A stretch of DNA of 29,305 nucleotides from JAABRU01 sp050180235. GTDB lineage: Bacteria > Desulfobacterota > Desulfobacteria > Desulfobacterales > Desulfococcaceae. A program made the translations under genes and the position numbers. Position 1 is the first letter of the stretch; each line of letters starts with the position of its first letter. Under the pieces are notes generated by a model. The model was not told the origin of the DNA, searched no databases, and worked only from the letters and a program-made list of their open reading frames with translations. The stretch covers positions 1 to 29,305 of the forward strand of contig JBFXEJ010000082.1 of NCBI GenBank assembly GCA_050180235.1. The letters run 5' to 3'. Positions 20,356 through 28,387 of this stretch are shown here, one piece after another.

Positions 20356-22179
20356 TTGGAACGTCTGAAAAAATGGATACTGGGTCTGAGCATCGGGGCC
20401 AAACTGCAGGTCAGCATTGTTCTGATTGTACTGACTGCCCTGGCCGTGGTTTTGTCTATATTCATTTCCTCTTATCTGGACTCTGTTATTGCCGGCAATA
20501 AGGAGCTGCTGCAGGCAAGGGCGGATGTGGTGGCCAATTATATTTCAGCGACAGATATTGAAGCACAGCTTCTGACATCCGGTCAGATGATCAGGCTTCC
20601 TGAGGACAAACTGAATGAATTCAAACATTACAGCAGCACAGTCATCACCATTCTCAACAAAAGGGATGAAATCGCGGGAATAACGGATTTTGCGGAGAAA
20701 GTGCAGGGAAAATCTCCGGACAGACTTCCGGCTGAGTACAGGGAATACTATCCTCCCAAAAGTATCCGGGAGAGGATCAAAGGCATTGCGGAAAATGTTG
20801 ATCGTCCCTTTGACGGAAAAACAGTATTCTGCGCTTTTTCCCCTATTCCCTCCGGCAACGGCACCGTAGTTATGGATGTGACAAGGGAAGAAATCCTCAA
20901 ACCTGTCAAAAGCGTGCTGACTTTTATTCTGGGACTCACGGTTGTCATGTTTCTGCTCATTATCCTGGTGATATGGTTTGTGGCAGACAGAACGGTTATC
21001 CGTCCGGTGCTCAATATAATGTCTGTATTCGGTGAAATAGGCAAGAAAAACTATGAGGCACGGGCTATGGTTCTCTATGATGATGAACTGGGCAGGATGT
21101 CCAAAAGTCTCAATGAGATGCTCGACAATACCCTGAACCTGATCCAAAGCAGTGAGGAGCGGGATTCCATGCAGGGTTCGATTATGAATCTGCTGGAGGA
21201 AATCAGCGGTCTGGCAGAAGGGGATCTGACAGCACGCGCGGAAGTGACCGAGGATTTTACCGGCGCGATTGCAGATTCCTTTAATGAAATGGCAGAGCAG
21301 CTCAGTGAAGTTGTCAAGAACGTAAAAGATGTGACTTTGCAGGTCATTGCCACCTCACAGGAAGTCAGCAGTTCCACGGAAAATCTGGCTGAAACAAGTG
21401 AAATGCAGGCTGTTCAGGTTGGTGAAACCATTGACGCGATCAATGAAATGTCAGCATCCATTCAGCAGGTTGCGGAAAATGCAGGCCGTTCCGCGGGGGT
21501 GTCTGAACAGGCCACACTTCATGCAAAAGAGGGAGCCGAAGCTGTGCGGGCCACCAACCGGGCTATGGAATCCATCCGGGAACATGCGCAGGAAACTGCA
21601 AGGGCCATCAAACGGCTGGGGGAAAGTTCACAGGAAATCGGCAATATTGTTCAGTTGATCAATGACATTGCGGATCGGACATCCATTCTTGCGCTGAATG
21701 CGTCCATTCAGGCAGCTATGGCCGGAGATGCAGGCCGGGGATTTGCAGTTGTGGCCGAGGAAGTGCAAAGACTGGCCGAGCGATCCACCAATGCCACCAA
21801 GCAGATTGACACCCTGATCAAAAATATTCAGGCTGAAATCAATGAGGCCGGTTCCAGTATGGAAGAGAGCATCCAGCGGGTGGTGGAGGGTTCCAAACTG
21901 GCAGATGGAGCGCGGAAAAAACTTCAGGAAATTGAGACCGTATCCACACAGTTGGGAGAACTGATCCAGGCCATTTCCATGACATCCAAGCAGCAGGCCA
22001 AAGCATCGGAAGAGATAGCCAAAACTATGGAGGAAGTGGGAGAAATCAGTTCCCAGACTTCTGCGGCCAGCCGCCAGACAGCGGTTTCCATGAAAAGTCT
22101 TGCCAAAATGTCAGCCCAGTTGAATGAATCCGTGTCCGTGTTCCGGCTCAGTGATGACGGAACCAATATCGCTGTATAA
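20356..22179 (+). CDS. Methyl-accepting chemotaxis protein, PilJ type
   Basis: This is a 607-residue inner-membrane chemoreceptor. Helices at ~17-39 and ~190-212 flank a ~150-residue periplasmic sensor with no recognised PAS or Cache motif. A HAMP domain follows and a second HAMP-like segment at ~285-335 (LLEEISGLAEGDLTARAEV...). The signalling hairpin IADRTSILALNASIQAAMAGDAGRGFAVVAEEVQRLAERS has the IQAAMAG form of PilJ receptors. TTG 20356 follows AAAAAGGAGGAAAAC, an excellent ribosome site. It closes the chemosensory run, and the ligand is unknown; PilJ-type receptors sense surface contact or pilus state in other systems. Confidence 0.94.
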   Translation: MERLKKWILGLSIGAKLQVSIVLIVLTALAVVLSIFISSYLDSVIAGNKELLQARADVVANYISATDIEAQLLTSGQMIRLPEDKLNEFKHYSSTVITILNKRDEIAGITDFAEKVQGKSPDRLPAEYREYYPPKSIRERIKGIAENVDRPFDGKTVFCAFSPIPSGNGTVVMDVTREEILKPVKSVLTFILGLTVVMFLLIILVIWFVADRTVIRPVLNIMSVFGEIGKKNYEARAMVLYDDELGRMSKSLNEMLDNTLNLIQSSEERDSMQGSIMNLLEEISGLAEGDLTARAEVTEDFTGAIADSFNEMAEQLSEVVKNVKDVTLQVIATSQEVSSSTENLAETSEMQAVQVGETIDAINEMSASIQQVAENAGRSAGVSEQATLHAKEGAEAVRATNRAMESIREHAQETARAIKRLGESSQEIGNIVQLINDIADRTSILALNASIQAAMAGDAGRGFAVVAEEVQRLAERSTNATKQIDTLIKNIQAEINEAGSSMEESIQRVVEGSKLADGARKKLQEIETVSTQLGELIQAISMTSKQQAKASEEIAKTMEEVGEISSQTSAASRQTAVSMKSLAKMSAQLNESVSVFRLSDDGTNIAV

Positions 22180-22305
22180 TACCAATTCGCTATTGAATTT
22201 ATACAATAATGTGAGTTGGTTCCTCTGTGTTCTCTGTGGTTTTTTCTCTCTGTGTCCTCTGCGGGAAACCGAATCATAAGTATATTTTCAATGGAGAATT
22301 GGTAT
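22179..22305. mobile_element. MITE-like element, family B (copy 2, 127 bp), touching the chemoreceptor stop codon
   Basis: ATACCAATTCGCTATTGAA (from 22179) and the complement ending AATTGGTAT (to 22305) bound a 127-bp unit that is the reverse complement of 3623-3749, including CTGTGTTCTCTGTGG and CTCTGTGTCCTCTGCGG. Its first base is the last base of the chemoreceptor TAA stop. Confidence 0.78.
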
Positions 22306-22392
22306 AATTGAGTATGTTTCAGGAGAAAGTCTGCCTGAAGTATCAGGTTTTATTATTGAGTCCGGAGAATAACCAAAACACCAGGAGCCCGA

Positions 22393-22596
22393 ATGTCCAT
22401 CCGACTGATTGCAAGAGATCTGTACCGCCTGATCAGAGAGGCCGAAGAGATACAGAAAAAAATTGAGATGGCTCCCTATGAAAAACGTGCAAAGTTAGAG
22501 GAGCAGTTTCGGAAAGCGACCGCGGAAATAAAACAGATGCGGGATATGCTGGATGGTCAGAAAGACCGGCCTTTGCATCCGAAATTTTACAGATAA
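22393..22596 (+). CDS. Small helical hypothetical protein (67 aa)
   Basis: MSIRLIARDLYRLIREAEEIQKKIE... is a mostly helical, highly charged protein with heptad-like spacing that could form a coiled coil. CCAGGAGCCCG before ATG 22393 supplies a good ribosome site. No family is recognised with certainty, though similar small charged helical proteins often sit beside cytoskeletal or pilus genes. It lies between the chemoreceptor (after a MITE) and the bactofilin 110 bases away. Confidence 0.72.
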   Translation: MSIRLIARDLYRLIREAEEIQKKIEMAPYEKRAKLEEQFRKATAEIKQMRDMLDGQKDRPLHPKFYR

Positions 22597-22706
22597 ACCA
22601 TCATAATCTTTTTGGCAGATACTTTAACTCGTATTTTGCTGCCGCTGTAATTATCTTTCAGATTGGAATTGACACGTTCGGCACTACAAATCGGGAAAAA
22701 CACAGC

Positions 22707-23114
22707 ATGTCAAAAAAAGCAGAAAATTTTTCACTTCTGGATCAGGGCTCGGTGTTTGAAGGAACCCTCTCTTTTACCGGAAAGGCTGTCATCAAAGGAA
22801 CGGTAAAAGGGATTCTTAAGGGGGAATTCATCACCATCGGAGAGGAAGGCATTGTGGAGGCAGATACAAATGCAGACACACTGATTATCGGAGGCCGCTT
22901 CAGAGGAAAGGCTGAAGTCAGAGGCCAGTTGAGCATTCTCTCCAAAGGAAACTGCGAGGGTGAAATCCGCTGCGGAGATCTGGTCATTGAACCGGGCGGC
23001 ATGATGAATGCACGGGTGACAAATTTTTCCCCGGCTGAAACCAGCCCGTCTGCCCAACTGCCCGCACCGGAAGCAAAGAAAAAAAGAGTCCGGGAATCCC
23101 TGACATCAGGATAA
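22707..23114 (+). CDS. Bactofilin (polymer-forming cytoskeletal protein)
   Basis: The 135-residue protein has the beta-helical bactofilin core at ~10-110, with successive turns such as GSVFEGTLSFTGKAVIKGTVKGILKG, EEGIVEADTNADTLIIGGRFRGKAEVRG and EGEIRCGDLVIEPGGMMNA. It has a short N-terminal tail and a proline- and lysine-rich C-terminal tail, as usual. Bactofilins self-assemble without nucleotide and position pilus, wall or chemosensory machinery, which suits the adjacent Chp-like operon. The only ATG that keeps the core is at 22707; its ribosome site is weak. Confidence 0.93.
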   Translation: MSKKAENFSLLDQGSVFEGTLSFTGKAVIKGTVKGILKGEFITIGEEGIVEADTNADTLIIGGRFRGKAEVRGQLSILSKGNCEGEIRCGDLVIEPGGMMNARVTNFSPAETSPSAQLPAPEAKKKRVRESLTSG

Positions 23115-23149
23115 AAAAAATCGGTAGTGGGTTAAATTCGTTGAAAATT

Positions 23150-23250
23150 CCCCTCCCCTGCGGGAGGGGTCAGGGGAGGGGTAAAAATAATATCCTGTAA
23201 CAAATCTATGTTTTCACCCTCCCCTGCCCCTCCCTCAAGGGAGGGGAGAC
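23150..23250. repeat. Pair of GC-rich inverted repeats (CCCCTCCCCTG type)
   Basis: CCCCTCCCCTG (23150-23160) pairs perfectly with CAGGGGAGGGG (23171-23181). A second unit CCCTCCCTC...GGGAGGGGAG lies at about 23219-23248. Both are part of one ~100-base repeat-like stretch and could give weak transcription termination after the bactofilin. No T tract follows. Confidence 0.6.
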
Positions 23251-23335
23251 CGTCATCAACTGATTTGACCCACCATCAAAAAATCCTTTATATCCTGTCA
23301 AAAACCTGAAAAAATCTGCTGAAAAAGGAGACAGT

Positions 23336-24487
23336 ATGAGCAAATTTCCCCAGGAATACCGGGGTTTTGAGCAGGGGCCTATCCGTCCGCCGAGTGAGGC
23401 ATACAGTCTGCTCATCCGGGTGACGCGCAACTGTCCCTGGAATTTCTGCACCTTCTGCCCGGTTTACAAAGGAAAAAAATTTTCCCTCCGGCCTGCCGCG
23501 CATGTGAAACAGGATATTGACACGGTTCACAAATATCTGCAAATGATCCGGGAAAAAGCGGCAAATTCGGGACGGATTACCCAAAGCGATGTCAGGGATT
23601 TGGGCGTTCTCGCAGATGAGGAAAATGCGTTTTACGCAGCGCTCAACTGGTTTGCGACCGGCATGAAATCCATTTTTCTGCAGGATGCGAACAGCCTTAT
23701 CATCAAACCTGCTGATCTTACGGATATATTGGAGCATCTGCAAAAACGCTTTCCCGGTACGGAACGGATCACATCCTATGCCCGTTCCCATACCATTGCC
23801 CGGATCAAAGATGAGGATTTGAAAACCTTCCGGAAAGCCGGACTCAACCGCATCCATATCGGGCTGGAATCCGGTTCAGACGAAGTGCTGAAACTGGTGC
23901 ACAAGGGAAGCACAAAGGAAATTCATATCAAAGCCGGGCTCAAGGTCAAACAGGCCGGAATGGATTTGTCGGAATATGTCATGCCCGGACTGGGGGGCCG
24001 GAAACTTTCCGAAATTCATGCACGGGAAACAGCCGATGCCCTCAATCAGATCAACCCGGATTTCATCCGTCTGCGCACGCTCGCGATTCCCAACCGCATT
24101 CCTTTGTTTGCGGATTATCAGTCCGGAACTTTTGAAAAATGCACAGATCTGATGATGGCAAAGGAAATTCTGCTTTTTATTGAACACCTGGACGGCATCA
24201 CCGGCACTCTGAAAAGTGACCATGTTCTCAATCTGTTTCAGGAAGTCGAAGGGGTTTTCCCCAAAGACAAAGATTATATGACCGGCATTCTGAAAAAATT
24301 TCTGAATATGCCCCCACAGGAGCAGTGTTATTATCAGGTGGGGCGCAGACTGGGCATTTTCCATGAACTGGCTGATATGAATTCCCCCCAGCGCATGCGG
24401 AAAGTGGAGAAGTTCTGCAAAGAAAACAATATTACGCCCGATAATGCGGATGCCGTTGTTGATGAACTGATGAAACGGTTTATCTGA
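23336..24487 (+). CDS. Radical SAM protein (CX4CX2C type)
   Basis: This is a 383-residue radical SAM enzyme with an atypical cluster motif, C33-x4-C38-x2-C41 in RNCPWNFCTFCPVYKGKKFSLRP, and the downstream FLQDANSL and GLESGSDEVL segments usual in B12-independent, Elp3/HemN-like TIM barrels. ATG 23336 follows AAAAAGGAGACAGT, a strong ribosome site. The C-terminal ~80 residues (from about 300) are helical and look specific to this group. The substrate is not recognisable. It stands alone between repeats and a toxin-antitoxin pair. Confidence 0.9.
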   Translation: MSKFPQEYRGFEQGPIRPPSEAYSLLIRVTRNCPWNFCTFCPVYKGKKFSLRPAAHVKQDIDTVHKYLQMIREKAANSGRITQSDVRDLGVLADEENAFYAALNWFATGMKSIFLQDANSLIIKPADLTDILEHLQKRFPGTERITSYARSHTIARIKDEDLKTFRKAGLNRIHIGLESGSDEVLKLVHKGSTKEIHIKAGLKVKQAGMDLSEYVMPGLGGRKLSEIHARETADALNQINPDFIRLRTLAIPNRIPLFADYQSGTFEKCTDLMMAKEILLFIEHLDGITGTLKSDHVLNLFQEVEGVFPKDKDYMTGILKKFLNMPPQEQCYYQVGRRLGIFHELADMNSPQRMRKVEKFCKENNITPDNADAVVDELMKRFI

Positions 24488-24566
24488 CAGAGTGCGGGAC
24501 ACATTGGCTCAACAGGAGTATTGCAGTTTTTCCTGCAATTTTCACAAAAGAAAGGGGAAAGAGTCC

Positions 24567-24809
24567 ATGCAAATCATGAAAAGTGAATCAATGCAGAATC
24601 CTATGGAACGTATAGCGTCTCAGATCAGAATGCTTTCGCCGGATGATCAACTGCATCTTATTGAACTCCTTTTTTTGGAATATAAGAAAAATGTTCAGAA
24701 AAAAAAGGCAAAACACAGCATTATGGAACTGCAGGGTCTGGGGGCCGAGATTTGGAAAGGGATTGATGCACAGGAATATGTAAGAAAGGAGCGGGAATCT
24801 TGGGACTGA
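24567..24809 (+). CDS. Antitoxin of a PIN-type toxin-antitoxin pair
   Basis: The 80-residue protein begins at ATG 24567, with AAAGGGGAAAG upstream. It has a helical N-terminal DNA-binding or dimerisation region (MERIASQIRMLSPDDQLHLIELLFLEYKK), a basic linker, and a C-terminal toxin-binding tail (SIMELQGLGAEIWKGIDAQEYVRKERESWD), as in many VapB-like and Phd/MazE-like antitoxins. Its stop overlaps the PIN gene start by 10 bases, a coupled pair. The exact antitoxin class is uncertain. Confidence 0.85.
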   Translation: MQIMKSESMQNPMERIASQIRMLSPDDQLHLIELLFLEYKKNVQKKKAKHSIMELQGLGAEIWKGIDAQEYVRKERESWD

Positions 24810-25243
24810 TTGATCAGTTGAACGGAACCAAAGTGTGCATTGATACGGCTCCGTTTATCTATTTTATTGAGGAACATCCTGTATACCTGGATATTGTGAA
24901 ACCGGTCTTTGCTTCAATAGATGCCGGTAATATTGAGGCACTGACATCAACAGTCACTTTACTGGAGGTTCTGGTTCATCCCTTCCGGATGAACAATGAA
25001 CTGCTGGCCGGAAAGTACCGTAAAATACTCCTGTTTTCTGAAGGAGTCACCACGGTGTCTGTTACAGATGAACTATCTGAAACCGCTGCAAAACTCAGAG
25101 CAAAATATTCAATCAAATCACCGGATGCCCTGCAACTTGCCACAGGCATATTTTTCGGTGCAGACATATTTCTGACAAATGACAGGAATCTGAAAAATAT
25201 AGATGAAACACAAGTGGTTGTATTGGAGGATTTTATTGATTAA
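24800..25243 (+). CDS. PIN-domain toxin (VapC-like ribonuclease)
   Basis: The start is TTG at 24800, inside the end of the antitoxin gene. The 147-residue protein has the four PIN acidic residues: D15 (CIDTAPFIYF), E56 (TLLEVLVHP), D109 (KSPDALQLAT) and D128 (LTNDRN). These bind Mg2+ or Mn2+ for RNA cleavage, commonly of tRNA or rRNA. The pair is next to a NACHT-type gene, so a defence-related role is possible, though stabilising DNA is the default role of such pairs. Confidence 0.9.
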   Translation: MGLIDQLNGTKVCIDTAPFIYFIEEHPVYLDIVKPVFASIDAGNIEALTSTVTLLEVLVHPFRMNNELLAGKYRKILLFSEGVTTVSVTDELSETAAKLRAKYSIKSPDALQLATGIFFGADIFLTNDRNLKNIDETQVVVLEDFID

Positions 25244-25325
25244 AACCGTCCTGCCGCAATTCTTGTAAGCCCGGATGAATGTTACGCAGGAATGACAGAC
25301 AGGTTATTAAATTCACATTCATGAA

Positions 25326-28300
25326 ATGAATCCGAACCGCAATCCTCAGCTTACCGGAATAATGAATATGGAATTTGTTGACAGCATACTAAAATCATTG
25401 AAAATCCTTTCTGAAAAAGCCGGTAGGGTGGGCAAAAGTGAAGCGTTGCCCACCGTTGGAGCCGAAAAAGCTGATGATGCGGCTGCGGAAGAAATTTACA
25501 CCAGCCTGAAACAGCTTTTGCAGCAACTGTTCCGGGAAAAGCCGGTGGGATTGGTGGCTCTGGATCAGTATGAAAAAAAGCCTGAAATATGGGAAGCCCC
25601 GCTGAAAGATTCCCTGCTTGAATCCGGTGCGGACAAAGATGAAAATATTGTCAGAACCCTGATCAAAGGCAGTCAGATCGGTGTGCTGGGGAATGATGTC
25701 AAAATTGAAGGCGGGATTCATTTTGGAGAGCGCACAGACATTAAAAGCAATGGAGATGCGGTTTATGTGAAAGATCAGGCAACATCTTTTTTTTTGAAAA
25801 ATGTGACCATACAATCTCCTGCCGATCCTGATTATTCTGAAAGTCTCAGCACCTACCGCCGCCTGCTCATCAATTCCCTTCAGCACCTTTCCCTGCGCGG
25901 ACTGAGCAAAGAGGAAAGCGATCCTTCCGGTGATCAGAAACGGCTGGAACTGTACCGGATTTATATTGATCCGGACACAAAAACACAAGTCTGGATTTCA
26001 GAAATGGAAAAGAATGAACTGTACCGGATTGATGTTCATTCTAATGCCAAAACTCAGGTCTGGGAAAAGAAGAAATCCAAAGAATATAATTTTGTAGAAA
26101 GGGATGAAAAACCCCGCCCCCTTTCCGCATTGGAAGCTGCCAAACTCAACCGCAAACTGGTCATTCTGGGTGATCCGGGTTCCGGCAAATCAACGTTTGT
26201 AAATCATCTGGCTCTGTGCCTTGCCTCCCATGATGCGGCGGAAGTCTGCCTGACCGACCGTCTTGCGTACTGGGACAAAGAGGAATGCGATCTCATTCCG
26301 GTTCATGTGGTTTTGCGGGATTTTGCCGGACAGATACCGGATAAGAAAAAAGCCGATGCCTCGGTTCTGTGGGAATTTGTCACCAGCCGTCTGAAAGCGC
26401 AGAAACTGGATTTTGCGGAAAAAGCCCTTGAAGATGCCCTGAACCGGGGAAAAGCCATTGTGATACTGGACGGGCTGGATGAGATTCCCACAAAGGAAAA
26501 ACGGACGTTTGTAAGGGATTCGGTCGCGGCTTTTGCCGAACGCTTTGACAAATGCCGTTTTGTTGTCACCTGCCGTGTGCTTTCCTACCAGTACCCGGAA
26601 TGGAAACTCAATGAAAAAGATTTTCCGGTGTTTGAACTTGCGCCCTTTGATAAGAAAAAAACAGATGCTTTCATCAGCGCATGGTATGAAGACCTTTTCC
26701 GCCTGAAGGTGATAAAAACAGAGGAGGAAAAAAACATTCTGGCGCGGCGTCTGAAAACTGCGGTGCGGCGTCCGTATTTATGGCGTCTGGCTTCCAATCC
26801 CCTGCTGCTTACGGTCATGGCCCTGGTTCATACCTACAAAGGACGGCTGCCCGATACCCGTGCCCTGCTGTATGAGGAAACCACTGAAATTCTCCTCTGG
26901 CGCTGGGAACAGGTCAAGACAGGGGAAAGGGATTTGCCAAGATTGCAGGAACTTCTGCGTCAGGCCGGACGGGCCGAGGTGGATTTGAAAAAACTTCTGC
27001 GGCATCTGGCCTATGAAGCCCACAGCAAAACAGAGGGAAACCGTGACGGCCTTGCGGACATAAAGGAATGGGATTTGGAAAAAGCCCTTGCCGCACTCCA
27101 CCCCGGCAAAAGCAAGGACTGGGCGGATCAGGTGATCCGTACCATAAAAATGAGAGCCGGACTGCTGATTGAAAGGGAACCGGAAGTCTATTCCTTTCCC
27201 CACAGAACCTTTCAGGAATATCTGGCCGGGTCCCATCTGTCCCTGCTGCCGGAGTTTGCCGCAAAAGCATCGGAACTGGCGGAAAGCGGAAATTACTGGA
27301 GGGAAGTGATTCTGCTGGCAGTGGGAAGGCTGGTTCATGTTTCCGAGGATTATCACAAACCCCTTGCCTTGGCCGGAGAACTCTGCCCGGAGGAAACAGA
27401 GCATACAGATGCAGGCTGGCGCAAAGTCTGGCTTGCAGGTGAAGTGCTGAACGAAACCGGCATGAACCGGGTGCAGGACAGCAGGCTGGGCAGGGATTTG
27501 GCAAAACGGATCAGAAACAGACTCGCAGAGTTGATTGAGACAGGACAGCTTGAACCCAAAGAAAGAGTTGCTGCCGGAAATGTGCTGGCAAACATCGGAG
27601 ATCCCCGCTTTGATCCGGAACTGTTTTATCTGCCAAAGGATAAGGATTTGGGATTTGTGAAAATTGAAGCAGGGGAATTTTGGATGGGGAGTGACAAAAA
27701 GCGGGATAAAGATGCACGGGATAATGAACGGCTTCACAGGGTCAGACTCTCGGAATATTGGATGGCAAAATATCCGGTGACAGTGGCGCAGTACAGGGCA
27801 TTTCTGAAAGATACGGACAGAGAAGCAGATGAAGACTGGAAAGAATACAATGAATATGACAGTCATCCGGTTGTCAGGGTTTCCTGGCATGATGCAAATG
27901 AATACTGCAAGTGGCTGACAGAAAAACTGAAAGAGCGGGGTTTCAACTGGCAGATAAAACTTCCCACTGAAGCGCAATGGGAAAAAGCAGCGCGGGGAAC
28001 AGATCAGTTGATTTATCCCTGGGGAGACGATCCTGACCCGGATAAAATGAATTTCCGAGATACCGGAATAAACACAACAAGCCCGGTCGGGTGTTTTCCA
28101 AAGGGCAAAAGTCCTTATGACTGTCTTGATATGGCCGGGAATGTGTGGGAATGGTGTGCAGATGATTGGCATGGCAACTATGATGCCGCTCCTGAGGATG
28201 GCAGTGCATGGGTTGATACACCGCGGGGCCCGTACCGGGTCCGCCGTGGCGGCCGTTGGTACAACCCGGCGCAGGACTGCCGGTCGGCGTACCGTTACTC

Positions 28301-28358
28301 CGGAGCCCTTCCCAGCCACCGCTACGTTGGCCTCGGTTTTCGGGTTCAGAGGTCTTAG
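25326..28358 (+). CDS. NACHT NTPase (STAND) fused to an FGE-sulfatase/C-type-lectin-like domain
   Basis: This 1010-residue protein looks like a sensor-effector switch. Residues ~1-115 are helical with a repeat-derived insert near 33-49. Next is a short beta region (GSQIGVLGNDVKIEGGIHFGE...NVTI), then STYRRLLINSLQHLSLRGLS, a segment usual before NACHT domains. Walker A is GDPGSGKST (282-290) and Walker B VILDGLDE (379-386). Winged-helix and HEAT-like parts follow (to ~770), with the FGE fold from ~777 (FVKIEAGEFWMGSD..., CLDMAGNVWEWCADDW, GFRVQRS at the end). The Cys pair of active FGE enzymes is not evident, so binding rather than catalysis is likely. The C-terminal segment is a candidate DGR variable region. 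Antiphage or self/non-self recognition is an inference. The start at 25326 has no strong ribosome site, and ATGs at 25362 or 25368 are alternatives. Confidence 0.93.
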   Translation: MNPNRNPQLTGIMNMEFVDSILKSLKILSEKAGRVGKSEALPTVGAEKADDAAAEEIYTSLKQLLQQLFREKPVGLVALDQYEKKPEIWEAPLKDSLLESGADKDENIVRTLIKGSQIGVLGNDVKIEGGIHFGERTDIKSNGDAVYVKDQATSFFLKNVTIQSPADPDYSESLSTYRRLLINSLQHLSLRGLSKEESDPSGDQKRLELYRIYIDPDTKTQVWISEMEKNELYRIDVHSNAKTQVWEKKKSKEYNFVERDEKPRPLSALEAAKLNRKLVILGDPGSGKSTFVNHLALCLASHDAAEVCLTDRLAYWDKEECDLIPVHVVLRDFAGQIPDKKKADASVLWEFVTSRLKAQKLDFAEKALEDALNRGKAIVILDGLDEIPTKEKRTFVRDSVAAFAERFDKCRFVVTCRVLSYQYPEWKLNEKDFPVFELAPFDKKKTDAFISAWYEDLFRLKVIKTEEEKNILARRLKTAVRRPYLWRLASNPLLLTVMALVHTYKGRLPDTRALLYEETTEILLWRWEQVKTGERDLPRLQELLRQAGRAEVDLKKLLRHLAYEAHSKTEGNRDGLADIKEWDLEKALAALHPGKSKDWADQVIRTIKMRAGLLIEREPEVYSFPHRTFQEYLAGSHLSLLPEFAAKASELAESGNYWREVILLAVGRLVHVSEDYHKPLALAGELCPEETEHTDAGWRKVWLAGEVLNETGMNRVQDSRLGRDLAKRIRNRLAELIETGQLEPKERVAAGNVLANIGDPRFDPELFYLPKDKDLGFVKIEAGEFWMGSDKKRDKDARDNERLHRVRLSEYWMAKYPVTVAQYRAFLKDTDREADEDWKEYNEYDSHPVVRVSWHDANEYCKWLTEKLKERGFNWQIKLPTEAQWEKAARGTDQLIYPWGDDPDPDKMNFRDTGINTTSPVGCFPKGKSPYDCLDMAGNVWEWCADDWHGNYDAAPEDGSAWVDTPRGPYRVRRGGRWYNPAQDCRSAYRYSGALPSHRYVGLGFRVQRS
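25424..25454 (+). repeat. Dispersed GGGTGGGC repeat fragment lying inside the NACHT gene
   Basis: TAGGGTGGGCAAAAGTGAAG and GCGTTGCCCACC at 25424-25454 match the inverted GGGTGGGCA...TGCCCACC repeats seen at 28744-29100 and 14720-14795. It is read in frame and encodes approximately GRVGKSEALPTVG. It lies in a presumably unstructured part of the N-terminal region. Confidence 0.7.
28239..28358 (+). other. Candidate diversity-generating-retroelement variable region (VR)
   Basis: The final 39 codons and stop of the NACHT-FGE gene encode RRGGRWYNPAQDCRSAYRY and end GLGFRVQRS, the C-terminal core of an FGE-type lectin fold that DGRs diversify elsewhere (RGGSWNN..CRSA.RN..GFR pattern). From 28221, 35 of 45 codons end in G or C, against 11 of 28 just upstream. 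Many positions that are Asn in typical templates are TAC, GAC, CAC, TCC or CTC here, as expected from A-to-N change in AAC codons. The stop is followed by TTTTTGCCCTTTTACCCTTTT. No template repeat or reverse transcriptase lies in the window. Confidence 0.65.
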
Positions 28359-28387
28359 TTTTTGCCCTTTTACCCTTTTGCAGGATT

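Noticed and set aside
26778..28319. Long minus-strand frame (513 aa) across the NACHT-FGE gene
   Set aside because: Shadow of the NACHT gene, with an abnormal Cys- and Phe-rich composition and no domain.
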